Assembly: GCF_000178855.1 (NCBI RefSeq)
Contig: NZ_ADVG01000007.1
Location: 1 to 33,301 of the forward strand
Reading direction: 5' to 3'
Source: Ktedonobacter racemifer DSM 44963
GTDB lineage: Bacteria > Chloroflexota > Ktedonobacteria > Ktedonobacterales > Ktedonobacteraceae
Length of the DNA stretch: 33,301 nucleotides
In this document: positions 15,886-24,001 of the stretch, in pieces
Layout of the letters: the number at the start of each line of letters is the position of its first letter
How positions within the stretch are numbered: position 1 is the first letter of the stretch
The notes under the pieces: generated by a model
What the model was told of the DNA's origin: nothing
Databases searched by the model: none
Seen by the model: only the letters and a program-made list of their open reading frames with translations
Position numbers and translations under genes: made by a program

Positions 15886-17031
15886 TTATGGTCTGTTGAC
15901 GTGGAAGGTCCAGGTTCGGATTTTGCCGAAGAGGTGCTGTTCTCGCTCGGTGATGGTAATGGTCCAGGTTCCATGCTTGTCATAGAGGCTGTTTGGGAAG
16001 GTGAAAAGGAAGGAGCCATCATCTTGAGGGCTGCCTGACTGCGCATTGTAGTTCCCCGGATCTTGTGGAACATTCACGGTAGCGAAAAGGCTTGCTTTCC
16101 CCCAGGATTGTTGCCCGCTGATGAAGATGCGAACACCTGATGGTGTAATCGCTGCCCTCTGTAAGGTGATTGCCTCGCCATCTGTTGTCTGCTGCTTGCC
16201 CAGTTTCATAAGCCCTCCTGGGTGGAAAGGGACGGAGAAATTGAAGGTAGCCGAACCTAGCACGTGCGGCGTGCGGAAAGCTGCGCCTGTGCCGACCTCC
16301 ATCTTCAGATGAATATCGAGTTGCTGGGGATTGCCGGTAATCCCGTCAGTGTTAACGTAGAACGCATGGGCCTCTCGGTGTTTGTCGGTATTCTGAAATG
16401 CACTCGACCCCACTATGAGCTTCCCACTGTGTGTATCACCCAGCACAGTGCCATCTTTTGTTGAGACCACGATGTGCAGAACTGACACCTGATTGTGATC
16501 TGGGGCACTGTTTTCATTCGCGAGGACCGTATGACCATCAGCGGCGATCAGGGTATTGGCGATAATCAGTTCGTTCGCATCAGCGTAGGCTGCCTCAATG
16601 TTGATGGTGACGCCAGCAACAGTGCGAGACTGATGAATTTGACGAAACAAATTGCGTTGCATCATGGAAGAGGTAGCAGGGCGGGAAGAGAGAACTGGAC
16701 CCAAGAAAGGTGAGATGGCTGCGTAAGCGGTTCCTGTAACTACAAGCACAGCCAGGAGGGCGGCGATGACTGCCAGGCTGCGTGCAGACAGGGAGAGCCG
16801 TGTGGAGAGCCATTGGATAGGCGCCATTTGGGTACGAAGGATGGGAGTCGGTGTCACTTTTAAAGGGTGGAGGTGTCTATAGCGGGCCTGGACGAGTGAC
16901 CACGTAGGAAGCTGAGGTGACATAGGCGCATGGTATGCCGCATCCAGGTCCTCAACAAACTGGTAGAGTTCGGAATCGTTCTGATTTTCGAAGAGATCGG
17001 GATAGCGTTGTTGGAGGTTATGCTTATACAT
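15886..17031 (-). CDS. Membrane-anchored anti-sigma factor-like protein (DUF4179-type)
   Basis: The 381-residue protein has a cytoplasmic N-terminus of about 80 residues (YKHNLQQRYPDLFENQ), one membrane helix at about 86-106 (LAVIAALLAVLVVTGTAYAA) and a large external beta-rich domain. The latter resembles the DUF4179 domain found in partners of ECF sigma factors. The N-terminus lacks a zinc-binding HxxxCxxC motif. Its ATG at 17031 overlaps the stop of the upstream sigma gene by 8 bases, so the two are translated together. It probably holds the sigma factor inactive and senses an extracellular signal. The role is inferred from context. Confidence 0.7.
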   Translation of the reverse strand: MYKHNLQQRYPDLFENQNDSELYQFVEDLDAAYHAPMSPQLPTWSLVQARYRHLHPLKVTPTPILRTQMAPIQWLSTRLSLSARSLAVIAALLAVLVVTGTAYAAISPFLGPVLSSRPATSSMMQRNLFRQIHQSRTVAGVTINIEAAYADANELIIANTLIAADGHTVLANENSAPDHNQVSVLHIVVSTKDGTVLGDTHSGKLIVGSSAFQNTDKHREAHAFYVNTDGITGNPQQLDIHLKMEVGTGAAFRTPHVLGSATFNFSVPFHPGGLMKLGKQQTTDGEAITLQRAAITPSGVRIFISGQQSWGKASLFATVNVPQDPGNYNAQSGSPQDDGSFLFTFPNSLYDKHGTWTITITEREQHLFGKIRTWTFHVNRP

Positions 17032-17605
17032 GGCGATACTGCTCCTTTAGAGATTGTATGATGCGTGTGATCTGTTTTTTGACGCTGGCATGACTTTTGC
17101 CAACAACCTGAGCTATTTCGACGGTACTGAGCCCGGCTGCAAAGCGTAGCGCTAGTAATTCGCGTTTCTGCACATCGAGCCGGGCCAGGAGGCCGCGCAG
17201 ATGGGTGAGATTCTCGTGCTTAAGCACAACTGCTTCAGGGTCCTGCTCGCTCGGAGACTGCGTTGCATCCGGGAGGAGATCCCAGTGCTGCGTATTTTTG
17301 TGGCGTCGATGATGATCGATGGCTACATGGCGAGTGATGCGAAAGAGCCAGGCGGCAAATGGAATGCCGCGTGCACGATAATCAGGCAAAGCTTCAAGGA
17401 CTTGAAGAAACACCTGCTGTGTCAGGTCGGCTGCATCTTCATCACTGCTGGCGCGTGTGCGCAAGTAGCGGTAGACACGCATTGCGTAACACTGGTAGAG
17501 CGGTGCAAAGTTGGCGGGATTGGCTTTGGCAGCTTCTACCAGCTGTATTTCTGCATCCTCTAGCCGCATATCGTACGGCAATGCAAGTTCTGAAATGTTC
17601 TCCAT
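17024..17605 (-). CDS. ECF-type RNA polymerase sigma factor
   Basis: The protein has about 193 residues. Region 2 is APLYQCYAMRVYRYLRTR, DEDAADLTQQVFLQVLEAL, FAAWLFRITRHVAIDHHRR. Region 4 is LLARLDVQKRELLALRFAAG, LSTVEIAQVVGKSHASVKKQ. It directs RNA polymerase to a small set of promoters and is likely restrained by the membrane protein encoded just downstream. Two starts are possible: ATG 17605, or TTG 17611, which lies at a better distance from GGGAG. The 39-bp inverted repeat at 17630-17668 covers the region just upstream of the ribosome binding site. No motif like the triplicated 36-bp module of the other ECF gene is seen upstream. Confidence 0.85.
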   Translation of the reverse strand: MENISELALPYDMRLEDAEIQLVEAAKANPANFAPLYQCYAMRVYRYLRTRASSDEDAADLTQQVFLQVLEALPDYRARGIPFAAWLFRITRHVAIDHHRRHKNTQHWDLLPDATQSPSEQDPEAVVLKHENLTHLRGLLARLDVQKRELLALRFAAGLSTVEIAQVVGKSHASVKKQITRIIQSLKEQYRHV

Positions 17606-17629
17606 AGACAAATTTCTTTCTCCCAGAAA

Positions 17630-17668
17630 TGGAGGTAGTTTGCTTCACTATCAATTGAAGCACCTCCA
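17630..17668 (-). promoter_or_regulatory. Bulged hairpin / inverted repeat in the sigma gene leader
   Basis: TGGAGGT (17630-17636) plus GCTTCA (17642-17647) pair with TGAAGC (17656-17661) plus ACCTCCA (17662-17668). This gives a 13-bp stem with a 5-base bulge and an 8-base loop. It ends a few bases upstream of the ribosome binding site of the sigma gene. It may be an operator or an RNA hairpin affecting translation. Confidence 0.4.
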
Positions 17669-17683
17669 TCATGATGGCGCCTA

Positions 17684-17911
17684 TTAAAACGCAGGAGTAG
17701 CAGATTGGGGACATCGAGTTCTTTGAGAGGCTGACCTTCGTTGAGGGAGAATCACTTGCTTGTATGGGGAGGACCCCAAAGGGAGCACGGAGAGCGAAAG
17801 ACCAAGACTGAGCAATGTGATTACCAGCACTGAGATGACGAAGACGTTCAGGGGATTCCCACTATTCGCCGTGAGAAAGGGGTTTGTCAAGAGTTTTGTG
17901 TAAATAGCCAT
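17684..17911 (-). CDS. Small single-pass membrane protein, unknown
   Basis: Starting at ATG 17909-17911, the 75-residue product has one strong membrane helix (NVFVISVLVITLLSLGLSLS, about residues 23-43) followed by a basic tail with QRRSASQRTR. There is no clear ribosome binding site. It lies leftward between the GrpB and sigma genes. The membrane helix supports a real product, but the family is not recognised. Confidence 0.4.
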   Translation of the reverse strand: MAIYTKLLTNPFLTANSGNPLNVFVISVLVITLLSLGLSLSVLPLGSSPYKQVILPQRRSASQRTRCPQSATPAF

Positions 17912-17973
17912 GATGTGTGTATGAGTGCTTAGAGAGAAGGCCAGAGAACGTCTCATCTCTAAGCGGATGGAAC

Positions 17974-18537
17974 TCAAGCGTCTGATGGACCTGGCTGCCA
18001 GCCAATAGATTGTGCCCATACATCAGCTTGAACAATCACTTGCCAAATAAATGGATGCTTGGCATCGGTATAGGCATTACGATCAGTGCGGTATCGCTGG
18101 GCCAATTCGGTTTTCAACGCCGCATATTGCGCGACTACATCCGCATGAACACGCAGGAAGTCTCGGAAGAGCAGAGCTATCTGCTGATCGACGCTACCGG
18201 CGCGACGGACGTGGATATGTGTGCGAGGCTGTCCTGGAGACTCACGGAAGTAGCGCTTCGTCAGCTCCGGATTTTCGGGACGAAACACATACCCCAGGCG
18301 CTCAAGCGGGACACGGAAGGCATCGAGCGGCTCAAAATCAGCGACTGAAATCTGGATATCAATCACAGGCTTAGCCGCCAGAGACGGAATTGATGTTGAT
18401 CCGATATGATCAATGCGCAAGGCTACATCGCCAAGAGCAGTTCGTAAATTCTTCGCCAACTGCGCAAATTGCTCGGGCCAGTGGGCATCATAGGGGACAA
18501 TCACGATAGGATCCAGCTCTCTGTTCTCTATCTGCAT
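17974..18537 (-). CDS. GrpB/UPF0157 family nucleotidyltransferase-like protein
   Basis: The 187-residue protein matches the GrpB family throughout: IVIVPYDAHWPEQFAQLAKN at the start, then LRIDHIGSTSIPSLAAKPVI with the GSTS and the Asp of the nucleotidyltransferase-like fold, KRYFRESPGQPRTHIHV in the middle, and LLFRDFLRVHADVVAQYAAL near the end. This family has a pol-beta-like fold; its substrate is not established in most cases. ATG 18537 follows GAGAAAAGAGAAAGAGACGAG. It appears to be transcribed alone. Confidence 0.85.
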   Translation of the reverse strand: MQIENRELDPIVIVPYDAHWPEQFAQLAKNLRTALGDVALRIDHIGSTSIPSLAAKPVIDIQISVADFEPLDAFRVPLERLGYVFRPENPELTKRYFRESPGQPRTHIHVRRAGSVDQQIALLFRDFLRVHADVVAQYAALKTELAQRYRTDRNAYTDAKHPFIWQVIVQADVWAQSIGWQPGPSDA

Positions 18538-18740
18538 GCTCTCGTCTCTTTCTCTTTTCTCTCACAGACTTCATTCTGTTCCGTCTCTGGTTATCCTATC
18601 ATGCACTTAGTCCAGGAACAAGCAGGATGGCCAGCAATTATCAGATAAGAGGCATAAATGGTGTAAGAGGAGATTACTGTTGCGCTCCTTCTTCCCTTTC
18701 ACGGTGACTCAGCAGTCAGTCACCATTCCTGCGTCAAAAG

Positions 18741-18780
18741 CATAAAATCACCTGGGAGACCGTAACGTTACCCAGTCTCC
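18741..18780 (-). terminator. Terminator after the methyltransferase remnant
   Basis: GGAGAC (18755-18760) pairs with GTCTCC (18775-18780). The loop contains the palindrome GTAACGTTAC. On the minus strand the stem is followed within a few bases by TTTTAT. It lies 29 bp beyond the stop of the leftward gene at 18809. A second hairpin, GGTGACT/AGTCACC, lies at 18703-18724. The remainder of 18538-18740 shows no gene. Confidence 0.5.
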
Positions 18781-18808
18781 TCGCAAGGAGGTGATGTGTG
18801 CTCAGATA

Positions 18809-19383
18809 CTAGGGTTGGCCGGTGACCACATAGAAGCGGAACTGCGTATGCATGCGCTCCCATTCTGCGAGCATCGCTGGCAGTGTCTCCTCGACGATGT
18901 CGTTGCTAATGCCTAGCTGCTTCTGGTAGCGAGGGCGTAAACTCTCATAGATGGCCTGGAAATCACGTTGCAGGAGCAGGCCAATGCGCCCGCCCCAGTT
19001 GCCAACGGGCAAATCAAAAGGGGTTGTCTGGCAATTGCGCATGCCTGCTTCCTGAGCATACTGTCCGAGAAACGAGATTTTTGAGGGGTCAAGGCCGTGT
19101 GGCTTGCTCAGTTGCATGGCCCAGTCAAACCACCGTTGGGTATATGGCCCGACTGGATAGAGGGTATTGCCCCCCTCGACCAGTTCGATCCAGCCCCCAG
19201 GGGCGGTGACACGCAACAATTCTCGAATCACGGTCGTCCATTGTGCGAGCGGAATGCCCATGACGAGCAGGCGCTGATGGACAAAGTCGAACATTCCATT
19301 GGGGAAAGGCAATCCCTGCAAGATGTTGCCACGAGTAAAGTGATAGTTGGGCACTTTCTCTGCGCCTTGCTGCTGGAACGGAT
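18809..19383 (-). pseudogene. SAM-dependent methyltransferase beheaded by an IS6 element
   Basis: The leftward frame reads NYHFTRGNILQGLPFPNGMF, DFVHQRLLVMGIPLAQWTTV and IRELLRVTAPGGWIELVEGG, which are motifs II and III and the following strands of class I methyltransferases of the Methyltransf_25 type. It ends at FYVVTGQP (18809). The glycine-rich SAM-binding motif I and about 70 N-terminal residues are absent. The sequence before NYHF runs straight into the inverted repeat of the IS at 19384. It lacks its own start and promoter and cannot bind SAM normally. Confidence 0.75.
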
Positions 19384-20351
19384 GCGTCAGAACTGAGAAC
19401 AGGACTCTAAGCGAAGTCCCGCTAGCGTGTGATAGACTGATCAGCACAGAAACATTTTGGGGAGGCGTGCCCGATGAACTGCCCGTATTGCCTGTCTGTA
19501 ACGACAAGAGAACAAAACAGGAAAACCACACTTGGCTACCGGATATTCCGTTGCCGAGGGTGCCACCATATCTTCAATGAGCGCACCAACACGCCTTTCA
19601 ACTTTCTGGAATATCCAACCGATCTCGTTCTGCTTGTCGTTCTCTGGCGGCTGCGCTATAAACTGAGTCTGCGGGATCTCGCTGAGATGTTTCTCGAGCG
19701 CGGTTGGGTCTTCACTCATGAGGCAATCCGAGACTGGGAAGCTCGTTTTGCTCCCTTGCTTGCAGAACACTTGCGTATCAGGCGGCGGGGACACATAGGG
19801 TCATCATGGTACGTAGATGAAACGTACATCAACGTGCGAGGAACGTGGTGTTCTCTCTATCGCGCACTCGATCGTGATGGGAATCTGGTCGATTCACGCC
19901 TGAGTGAGAAACGCGATATGGAGGCAGCAAAGCAGTTCTTCCGCCAAACTATCGCAACCGTTGGTCACGCCCCGGAGCGGGTAACGACCGATGGACATGA
20001 CTCCTATCCACGTGCGATTCGTGAGATTCTCGGCAGCGAGGTCATGCATCGCTGGAATGCCTACCTAAATAACCACCTGGAACAAGATCATCGTGGGATC
20101 AAACAGCGCTATTACCCGATGCGTGGATGTGGGAACTTCACATCGGCCTCTCGCTTCTGCAGGGCATTTGACGAGGTACGCCAGTTCTTTCGGTTTCGGA
20201 CCACGAGAAAGCAACATGTTTCCCTCGCTGACCAACGTCATCTCTTCTGCCAACGATTGGATGCCTTGAAAACCATGTTGCTGGTCGCCTAAACAGATTC
20301 AGGTTGAAATGAAGCACGCCTTGTGATCTTTTGTGTTCTCAGTTCTGACGC
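19384..20351 (+). mobile_element. Zinc-ribbon IS6-family element, copy 2 (intact)
   Basis: The ends are perfect inverted repeats: GCGTCAGAACTGAGAACA at 19384-19401 and its inverse at 20334-20351. The inverted match extends four bases further on both sides (GGAT and ATCC). The element is about 968 bp with one intact transposase. There is no direct repeat at the flanks, and each flank is a truncated gene, as expected when a replicative IS has caused an adjacent deletion or a recombination between two copies. Confidence 0.8.
19474..20292 (+). CDS. Zinc-ribbon IS6-family DDE transposase, intact
   Basis: The 272-residue protein starts with a zinc ribbon (CPYC at 3-6, CRGC at 27-30), followed by the HTH-like region YKLSLRDLAEMFLERGW. 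The catalytic triad is Asp115 (SWYVDETYI), Asp173 (RVTTDGHDSYPR) and Glu203 (NNHLEQDHRGIK). It catalyses replicative transposition of its own element. It is full length compared with the frameshifted copy at 5223-6043. A start at ATG 19474 with GGGGAGG upstream is clear. It could also act in trans on the ends of copy 1. Confidence 0.9.
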   Translation: MNCPYCLSVTTREQNRKTTLGYRIFRCRGCHHIFNERTNTPFNFLEYPTDLVLLVVLWRLRYKLSLRDLAEMFLERGWVFTHEAIRDWEARFAPLLAEHLRIRRRGHIGSSWYVDETYINVRGTWCSLYRALDRDGNLVDSRLSEKRDMEAAKQFFRQTIATVGHAPERVTTDGHDSYPRAIREILGSEVMHRWNAYLNNHLEQDHRGIKQRYYPMRGCGNFTSASRFCRAFDEVRQFFRFRTTRKQHVSLADQRHLFCQRLDALKTMLLVA

Positions 20352-20821
20352 ATCCACTCTACGAGCTGGAGGCACAAGGAACGCGCATAGCGGCAGCGCG
20401 CCAGGAAGCGAAGCTGGCAGGACTGAGCCTGGTCATTAACGCTCGTATTGATACCTATCTCTTTCAGGTGGGCGAGGAGTCGATCCGCCTGCAAGAGACG
20501 CTGCGCCGCGCCAGAGCCTACCTTGAGGCGGGTGCAGATAGCATCTTTGTCCCCGGAGTCATCGAGCCAGATTTGATTCAGACGCTGGTGTGCGAGATCC
20601 CAGGACCATTGAATATCATGGTAGCCCCTGGAGCACCGCTGGTGCCAGAGTTGTTCAAGTTGGGCGTGGCTCGTATCAGCATCGGACCAGCGGCAATGCT
20701 GGCAACGATGGGCTTGATGCGGGAGATCGCCAACGAGTTGCGCGCAGAGGGGACCTATGAGCAACTCACTCAGCACGCTTATGGGATAGGCGACGCGATG
20801 AGGCTGTTTCGGGAGAAGTGA
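20352..20821 (+). pseudogene. Isocitrate lyase/PEP mutase family protein lacking its N-terminus
   Basis: The frame reads LVINARIDTYLFQVGEESIR, RARAYLEAGADSIFVPGVIE, APGAPLVPELFKLGVARISI, which are the second half of the isocitrate lyase/phosphoenolpyruvate mutase barrel (NARxD and GADSIFVPG). It ends at 20821. The family is about 260-290 residues; about 110 N-terminal residues, with the catalytic Cys loop and metal-binding Asp, are missing. The fragment begins at the inverted repeat of the IS. It is therefore almost certainly non-functional. It may still be translated from a start inside the IS end. Confidence 0.75.
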
Positions 20822-20864
20822 GGCTCACGTGACGCCTTGCCTTTGCGCATGAAAGAATTGAGAG

Positions 20865-21692
20865 ATGTCAGATACACGTGCCCAGACGCAGGTGGGATCC
20901 TGCACAAGCGCGAGACAAACGCCAGAGCAAGCCGGAGAGAGGTGTTGTCCCATCATAGAATTGCGTCAATATATCCACCAACCGGGTCTGCGCGACGATT
21001 TCATCGCCTTGTTTGATGAGCATTTCATCGAAGAGCAAGAGCGATATGGCGCACAAATTATCGGTCAGTTTCGCGATCGCAACCATCCTGATCAATTTGT
21101 CTGGTTGCGTGGGTTTCCCGATATGCAGACGCGGCATACAGCTCTGGAAGGCTTCTACCACTCCAGCCCCATCTGGCGAGAGCATCGCACTGCGGCCAAC
21201 GACACGATCATTGATGTGGACAACGTCTTGTTGCTCAAGCCAGCTCGCGCCATAACCGGTTTTCGCTTCGATTCGGCAAAGCGCCCGAGAAGGGATGCGC
21301 AAGAACAGGCCGCAGGGGTGATCATCGCGACGGTGTATACTTTCGATGCACCGGTTGATGCGCAATTTGTCGATTTTTTCGAAAAGGATGTTGCACCTCT
21401 GCTTCGAGAGGCAGGCGCGACTCTTTTGGCGCACTTGGTGACCGAACCACGCGAGAACACTTTTCCGGCGTTGCCAGTACGCGAAGGTGAACATGTCTTT
21501 GTGTGGTTTGCTTCGTTCGCTGACGATGCAGCTTATACGGCGTATCACCGCGCTTTGACAAAGAGTCAAGAGGGGATCACATCTCTTGTCTCTGCCTTGC
21601 AGATGTGGCTTGCAAAACCGGAAGAGGTGTTGGAACTGCTCCCAACGAGACGTTCGCTCTTACGCTTTCGGCAGAGCGGAGCAGAGGATTGA
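20865..21692 (+). CDS. NIPSNAP-family protein with two tandem domains
   Basis: The 275-residue soluble protein has two similar alpha/beta (ferredoxin-like) units. The first is IIELRQYIHQPGLRDDFIAL, FDEHFIEEQERYGAQIIGQF, with FVWLRGFPDMQTRHTALEGF. The second is IATVYTFDAPVDAQFVDFFE through VFVWFASFADDAAYTAYHRA. This is the duplicated NIPSNAP (dimeric alpha/beta barrel) arrangement. Its role in bacteria is unknown. It lies 43 bases after the isocitrate lyase remnant and may have been its operon partner. The first ~25 residues are a variable tail, so an internal start is possible but lacks a good ribosome binding site. Confidence 0.8.
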   Translation: MSDTRAQTQVGSCTSARQTPEQAGERCCPIIELRQYIHQPGLRDDFIALFDEHFIEEQERYGAQIIGQFRDRNHPDQFVWLRGFPDMQTRHTALEGFYHSSPIWREHRTAANDTIIDVDNVLLLKPARAITGFRFDSAKRPRRDAQEQAAGVIIATVYTFDAPVDAQFVDFFEKDVAPLLREAGATLLAHLVTEPRENTFPALPVREGEHVFVWFASFADDAAYTAYHRALTKSQEGITSLVSALQMWLAKPEEVLELLPTRRSLLRFRQSGAED

Positions 21693-21735
21693 CGCCACGC
21701 TACTGGAAAACCAAGCTTCGTTCTATGGTACGGTA

Positions 21736-21774
21736 GAGCAAATGGTCTGTCATTGTGAGACAGACCATTTGCTC
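21736..21774 (+). terminator. Perfect 16-bp hairpin after the NIPSNAP gene
   Basis: GAGCAAATGGTCTGTC (21736-21751) and its exact inverse (21759-21774) enclose a 7-base loop. The sequence after it is moderately T-rich (ATGTGTTTCTGCTCT). It fits a terminator for the gene ending at 21692. Confidence 0.5.
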
Positions 21775-21803
21775 ATGTGTTTCTGCTCTGTGCCAAAACC
21801 GGC

Positions 21804-21819
21804 CCAGCCTGTTGAAAAA
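21804..21819. repeat. Solo copy of a MITE/IS terminal repeat
   Basis: CCAGCCTGTTGAAAAA is identical to the 16-bp terminal repeat of the miniature element at 7923-8044. No inverse partner is visible nearby, so it is probably one end of a decayed element. The stretch 21820-21976 shows no gene. Confidence 0.45.
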
Positions 21820-21976
21820 TGCCTTGTTGAGTTTATTGAAGAACACATGAGTTTGGCTGAATGCTGGTTTCATTTGAGAAGGAAAACGAGCAAAAGGAAG
21901 GTTTTCGGGCAAAAGGAGAGAGCTGAGGTTGACAAGAGAGAGGAAAAGGCAGCGCAATGAGAGGTGAGGAGGAGTA

Positions 21977-22243
21977 GGTGTAAATCCCAACATTATCCTG
22001 GCGAAAATCCCACAATGATCCTGGTGGGCAACCTCCTTGGGGCAGCTTGCCCACCAGGATCATTGTTGTAAAAGCAACCAATTTAATGGCTCTTACGCAA
22101 CCCCGATGGTCTTGGGAAAAGATGAGTTTCTGAAGAGATCAATGCTCAGCTTCAAAAGCCCGCTGATCAGACTGATACTGATGAGTCATTGTGCCGAATC
22201 AGCGAGGTCGCGTATGAGCCAATTTAATGTTGGGATTTACACC
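21977..22243. repeat. 267-bp MITE-like element with nested hairpin
   Basis: GGTGTAAATCCCAACATTA at 21977-21995 is repeated exactly in inverted form at 22225-22243 (19 bp). Inside, ACAATGATCCTGGTGGGCAA at 22012-22031 and its perfect inverse at 22047-22066 form a second 20-bp hairpin. Near the left end, TCCCAACATTATCCTGG and TCCCACAATGATCCTGG are imperfect direct repeats. Repeated terminal motifs of this sort are known from IS21-type ends, but no istA/istB is present. No coding sequence is supported. Confidence 0.55.
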
Positions 22244-22338
22244 CACACGGGTAAATTGCCTTCCTCTTGCAACACAGCCAAAACTTGTCAGGAGAACCAA
22301 AACTGGGTAAGATGCTCAATAAAAGGAGCGAAGCATCC

Positions 22339-22639
22339 AATGTACGACCATATCGAACCGACATTTGAGATTCACGTTGTGGGATATCAGTATCTGGGGA
22401 GAGGGCCACAAGTGTTCGGCGATCCCTCTGGAAGATGGATGGGAGGCAGCGATATTTTCTATCGCTGTGCCAATTGTGGTTCTTTCATGCCTGTTTCGAC
22501 CAATGAGTATTACCATTGTCAGTGTAGAGCTATGTCCTTAGATGCGGATGCTGGAAGGTTTGGCTCAAGTTATGGGGACCACAATATATTGGTTTACCGC
22601 AGGTGCAATGAGTGCTCTTTCTCAACGTGGCCTCAGTAG
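22339..22639 (+). CDS. Small zinc-ribbon-like hypothetical protein
   Basis: The 100-codon frame starts at ATG 22339 with GGAG about 12 bases upstream. It has HVVGYQYLGRGPQVFGDPSG, then YRCANCGSFMPVSTNEYYHC with CxxC and a following CQC, AMSLDADAGRFGSSYGD, and a final CNEC. The cysteines suggest a structural zinc site. I recall similar small proteins of unknown function with the 'GD-SGRW-GGSD' and 'SLD-DAGRFGS' motifs. It follows directly after the MITE-like element and has no operon partner. Confidence 0.6.
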
Positions 22640-22746
22640 CGACAGGCGGATGAGGCTGTTGGACGCAGCCATTGATGGCCCTGACCAAGTTTGAGAGAGG
22701 CTTCACCGCTGACCTCCGATGCAAAAAGCACGACAGTGCGTCTCGG

Positions 22747-23020
22747 TCACCTTTGCACCGAGTTTCCTGCCACCCGCCTATTACGAAGCGGCAGCCAAGT
22801 CCAGGGAGGCCGCAAAGACACTTGGGATATGAAAAGGTGAATCTCTGCCGAAGGAGGCTCATTAGCCTGAGTGAGAGGTCGTGCCAGCAAATCCTGTTGA
22901 AAGAGCATATGGAGAGCTTCAACGGGAGGTTGATCAATGCAGGCAAGCAAGCGAGAAAGGGTCGAGCGATGAGGCAAACGATTGCGCCCGAACAAGGTGT
23001 TCTGGCGTGCGATGGTTGCA
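22747..23020 (-). pseudogene. Transposase remnant, N-terminal region
   Basis: The leftward frame contains FGRNRLPHRSTLSRLLACID, QPPVEALHMLFQQDLLARPL, which resembles N-terminal parts of DDE transposases that I associate with Ktedonobacteria. The similarity ends after about 60 residues, and no start or catalytic part can be found. The region 22640-23040 holds nothing else that I can support. Confidence 0.4.
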
Positions 23021-23062
23021 GAGAACGAATGTAGTCCTAAAATGTATGTGAAGGAACACGAG

Positions 23063-23893
23063 ATGGACCAGTATGAACACGATTTGGCAAGCCAATTGGA
23101 GCGCATCTCCCAAGCCATTCGGGCACGTGGCCTTGGGGCTTACGAGGAAACGCTGCTGGCCAGGCGCCAGCCAACCTTGAAAATAACCATGGATCCCGCT
23201 GATATACTGCCGATTGGTTGCTCTAAATTTGGCGGAAAACCGGATCTGCCGCCCGATTTTGTCTATCCGCGCTACACCAAGGATGATATCCTCTTTGCGC
23301 AGGGGTCGCCTCTGACCTTTCTGGTACAGTATCGCCTGAAGGATTTCGCCCCCTTTGTCTTTGCGCGTGAATTGCTGCCGCCCGATGGCATGCTCTACTT
23401 TTTTGGCTTGGGCGATGAAAGTGGAGAGATTTACTATAACTACGAGGACTCAGGGCGTGTAATCTACTGGCAGGGTGATGTCACGACTCTTCGGCCATAC
23501 GATCCCGGCGAGGAAGTCTACACCTATAAGCAGGCAGCCCTGAAGTTTGAGCCAACCTGGTCATTGGGCCTGCATTTGCTGGACGGGTACTATGGAACGA
23601 AAAGAGCTGAGGCCACAGGTGAGAGCAGGTTGGCGGACGAAAATCTGGACTTTTTGGAGCGCTTCGACGAACTCAATCATCGCGCGTTGGGCCTGCCCAC
23701 GATTCAACAGCCCTCAGATGTCATGGAAGATGAAGAGCAGATGAAACGACTTGTCCTGCTGTTGCAACTCGATTACGCACCAGACTTGGGACTGGGTTTA
23801 GGCGATGCCGGAACCATCTACTTCCTGGTACCAGCGAAGGATCTGCGCGAGCGCGTCTTTGAGAATATCTGGTTTGAAGGCGCGTGCGGGTAG
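23063..23893 (+). CDS. DUF1963 (YwqG-like) family protein
   Basis: The protein has about 276 residues. SKFGGKPDLPPDFVYPRYTK is the family hallmark (GG-P-LP-x-W/F), followed by PLTFLVQYRLKDFAPF, LLPPDGMLYFFGLGDESGEI, and a C-terminal LLLQLDYAPDLGLGLGDAGT then IYFLVP, which is the typical closing strand. It is a cytoplasmic protein of unknown function. I chose ATG 23063 because GAAGGA lies about nine bases upstream; ATG 23042 is an in-frame alternative. The IS6 element with the intron begins 40 bases after the stop. Confidence 0.8.
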   Translation: MDQYEHDLASQLERISQAIRARGLGAYEETLLARRQPTLKITMDPADILPIGCSKFGGKPDLPPDFVYPRYTKDDILFAQGSPLTFLVQYRLKDFAPFVFARELLPPDGMLYFFGLGDESGEIYYNYEDSGRVIYWQGDVTTLRPYDPGEEVYTYKQAALKFEPTWSLGLHLLDGYYGTKRAEATGESRLADENLDFLERFDELNHRALGLPTIQQPSDVMEDEEQMKRLVLLLQLDYAPDLGLGLGDAGTIYFLVPAKDLRERVFENIWFEGACG

Positions 23894-24001
23894 AAAATCA
23901 GGCCATTGCTGCCAGGGCCATGTTCGCGGGTTGTGTTGCAAGAATGAAGGCGTGATGATAAACTCTTCCTTATTTGGAACAGAGCAGAGGAGTTCTTCAT
24001 C

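Noticed and set aside
20868..21569. A 233-codon leftward frame
   Set aside because: It is antisense to the NIPSNAP gene, which has two recognisable domains.
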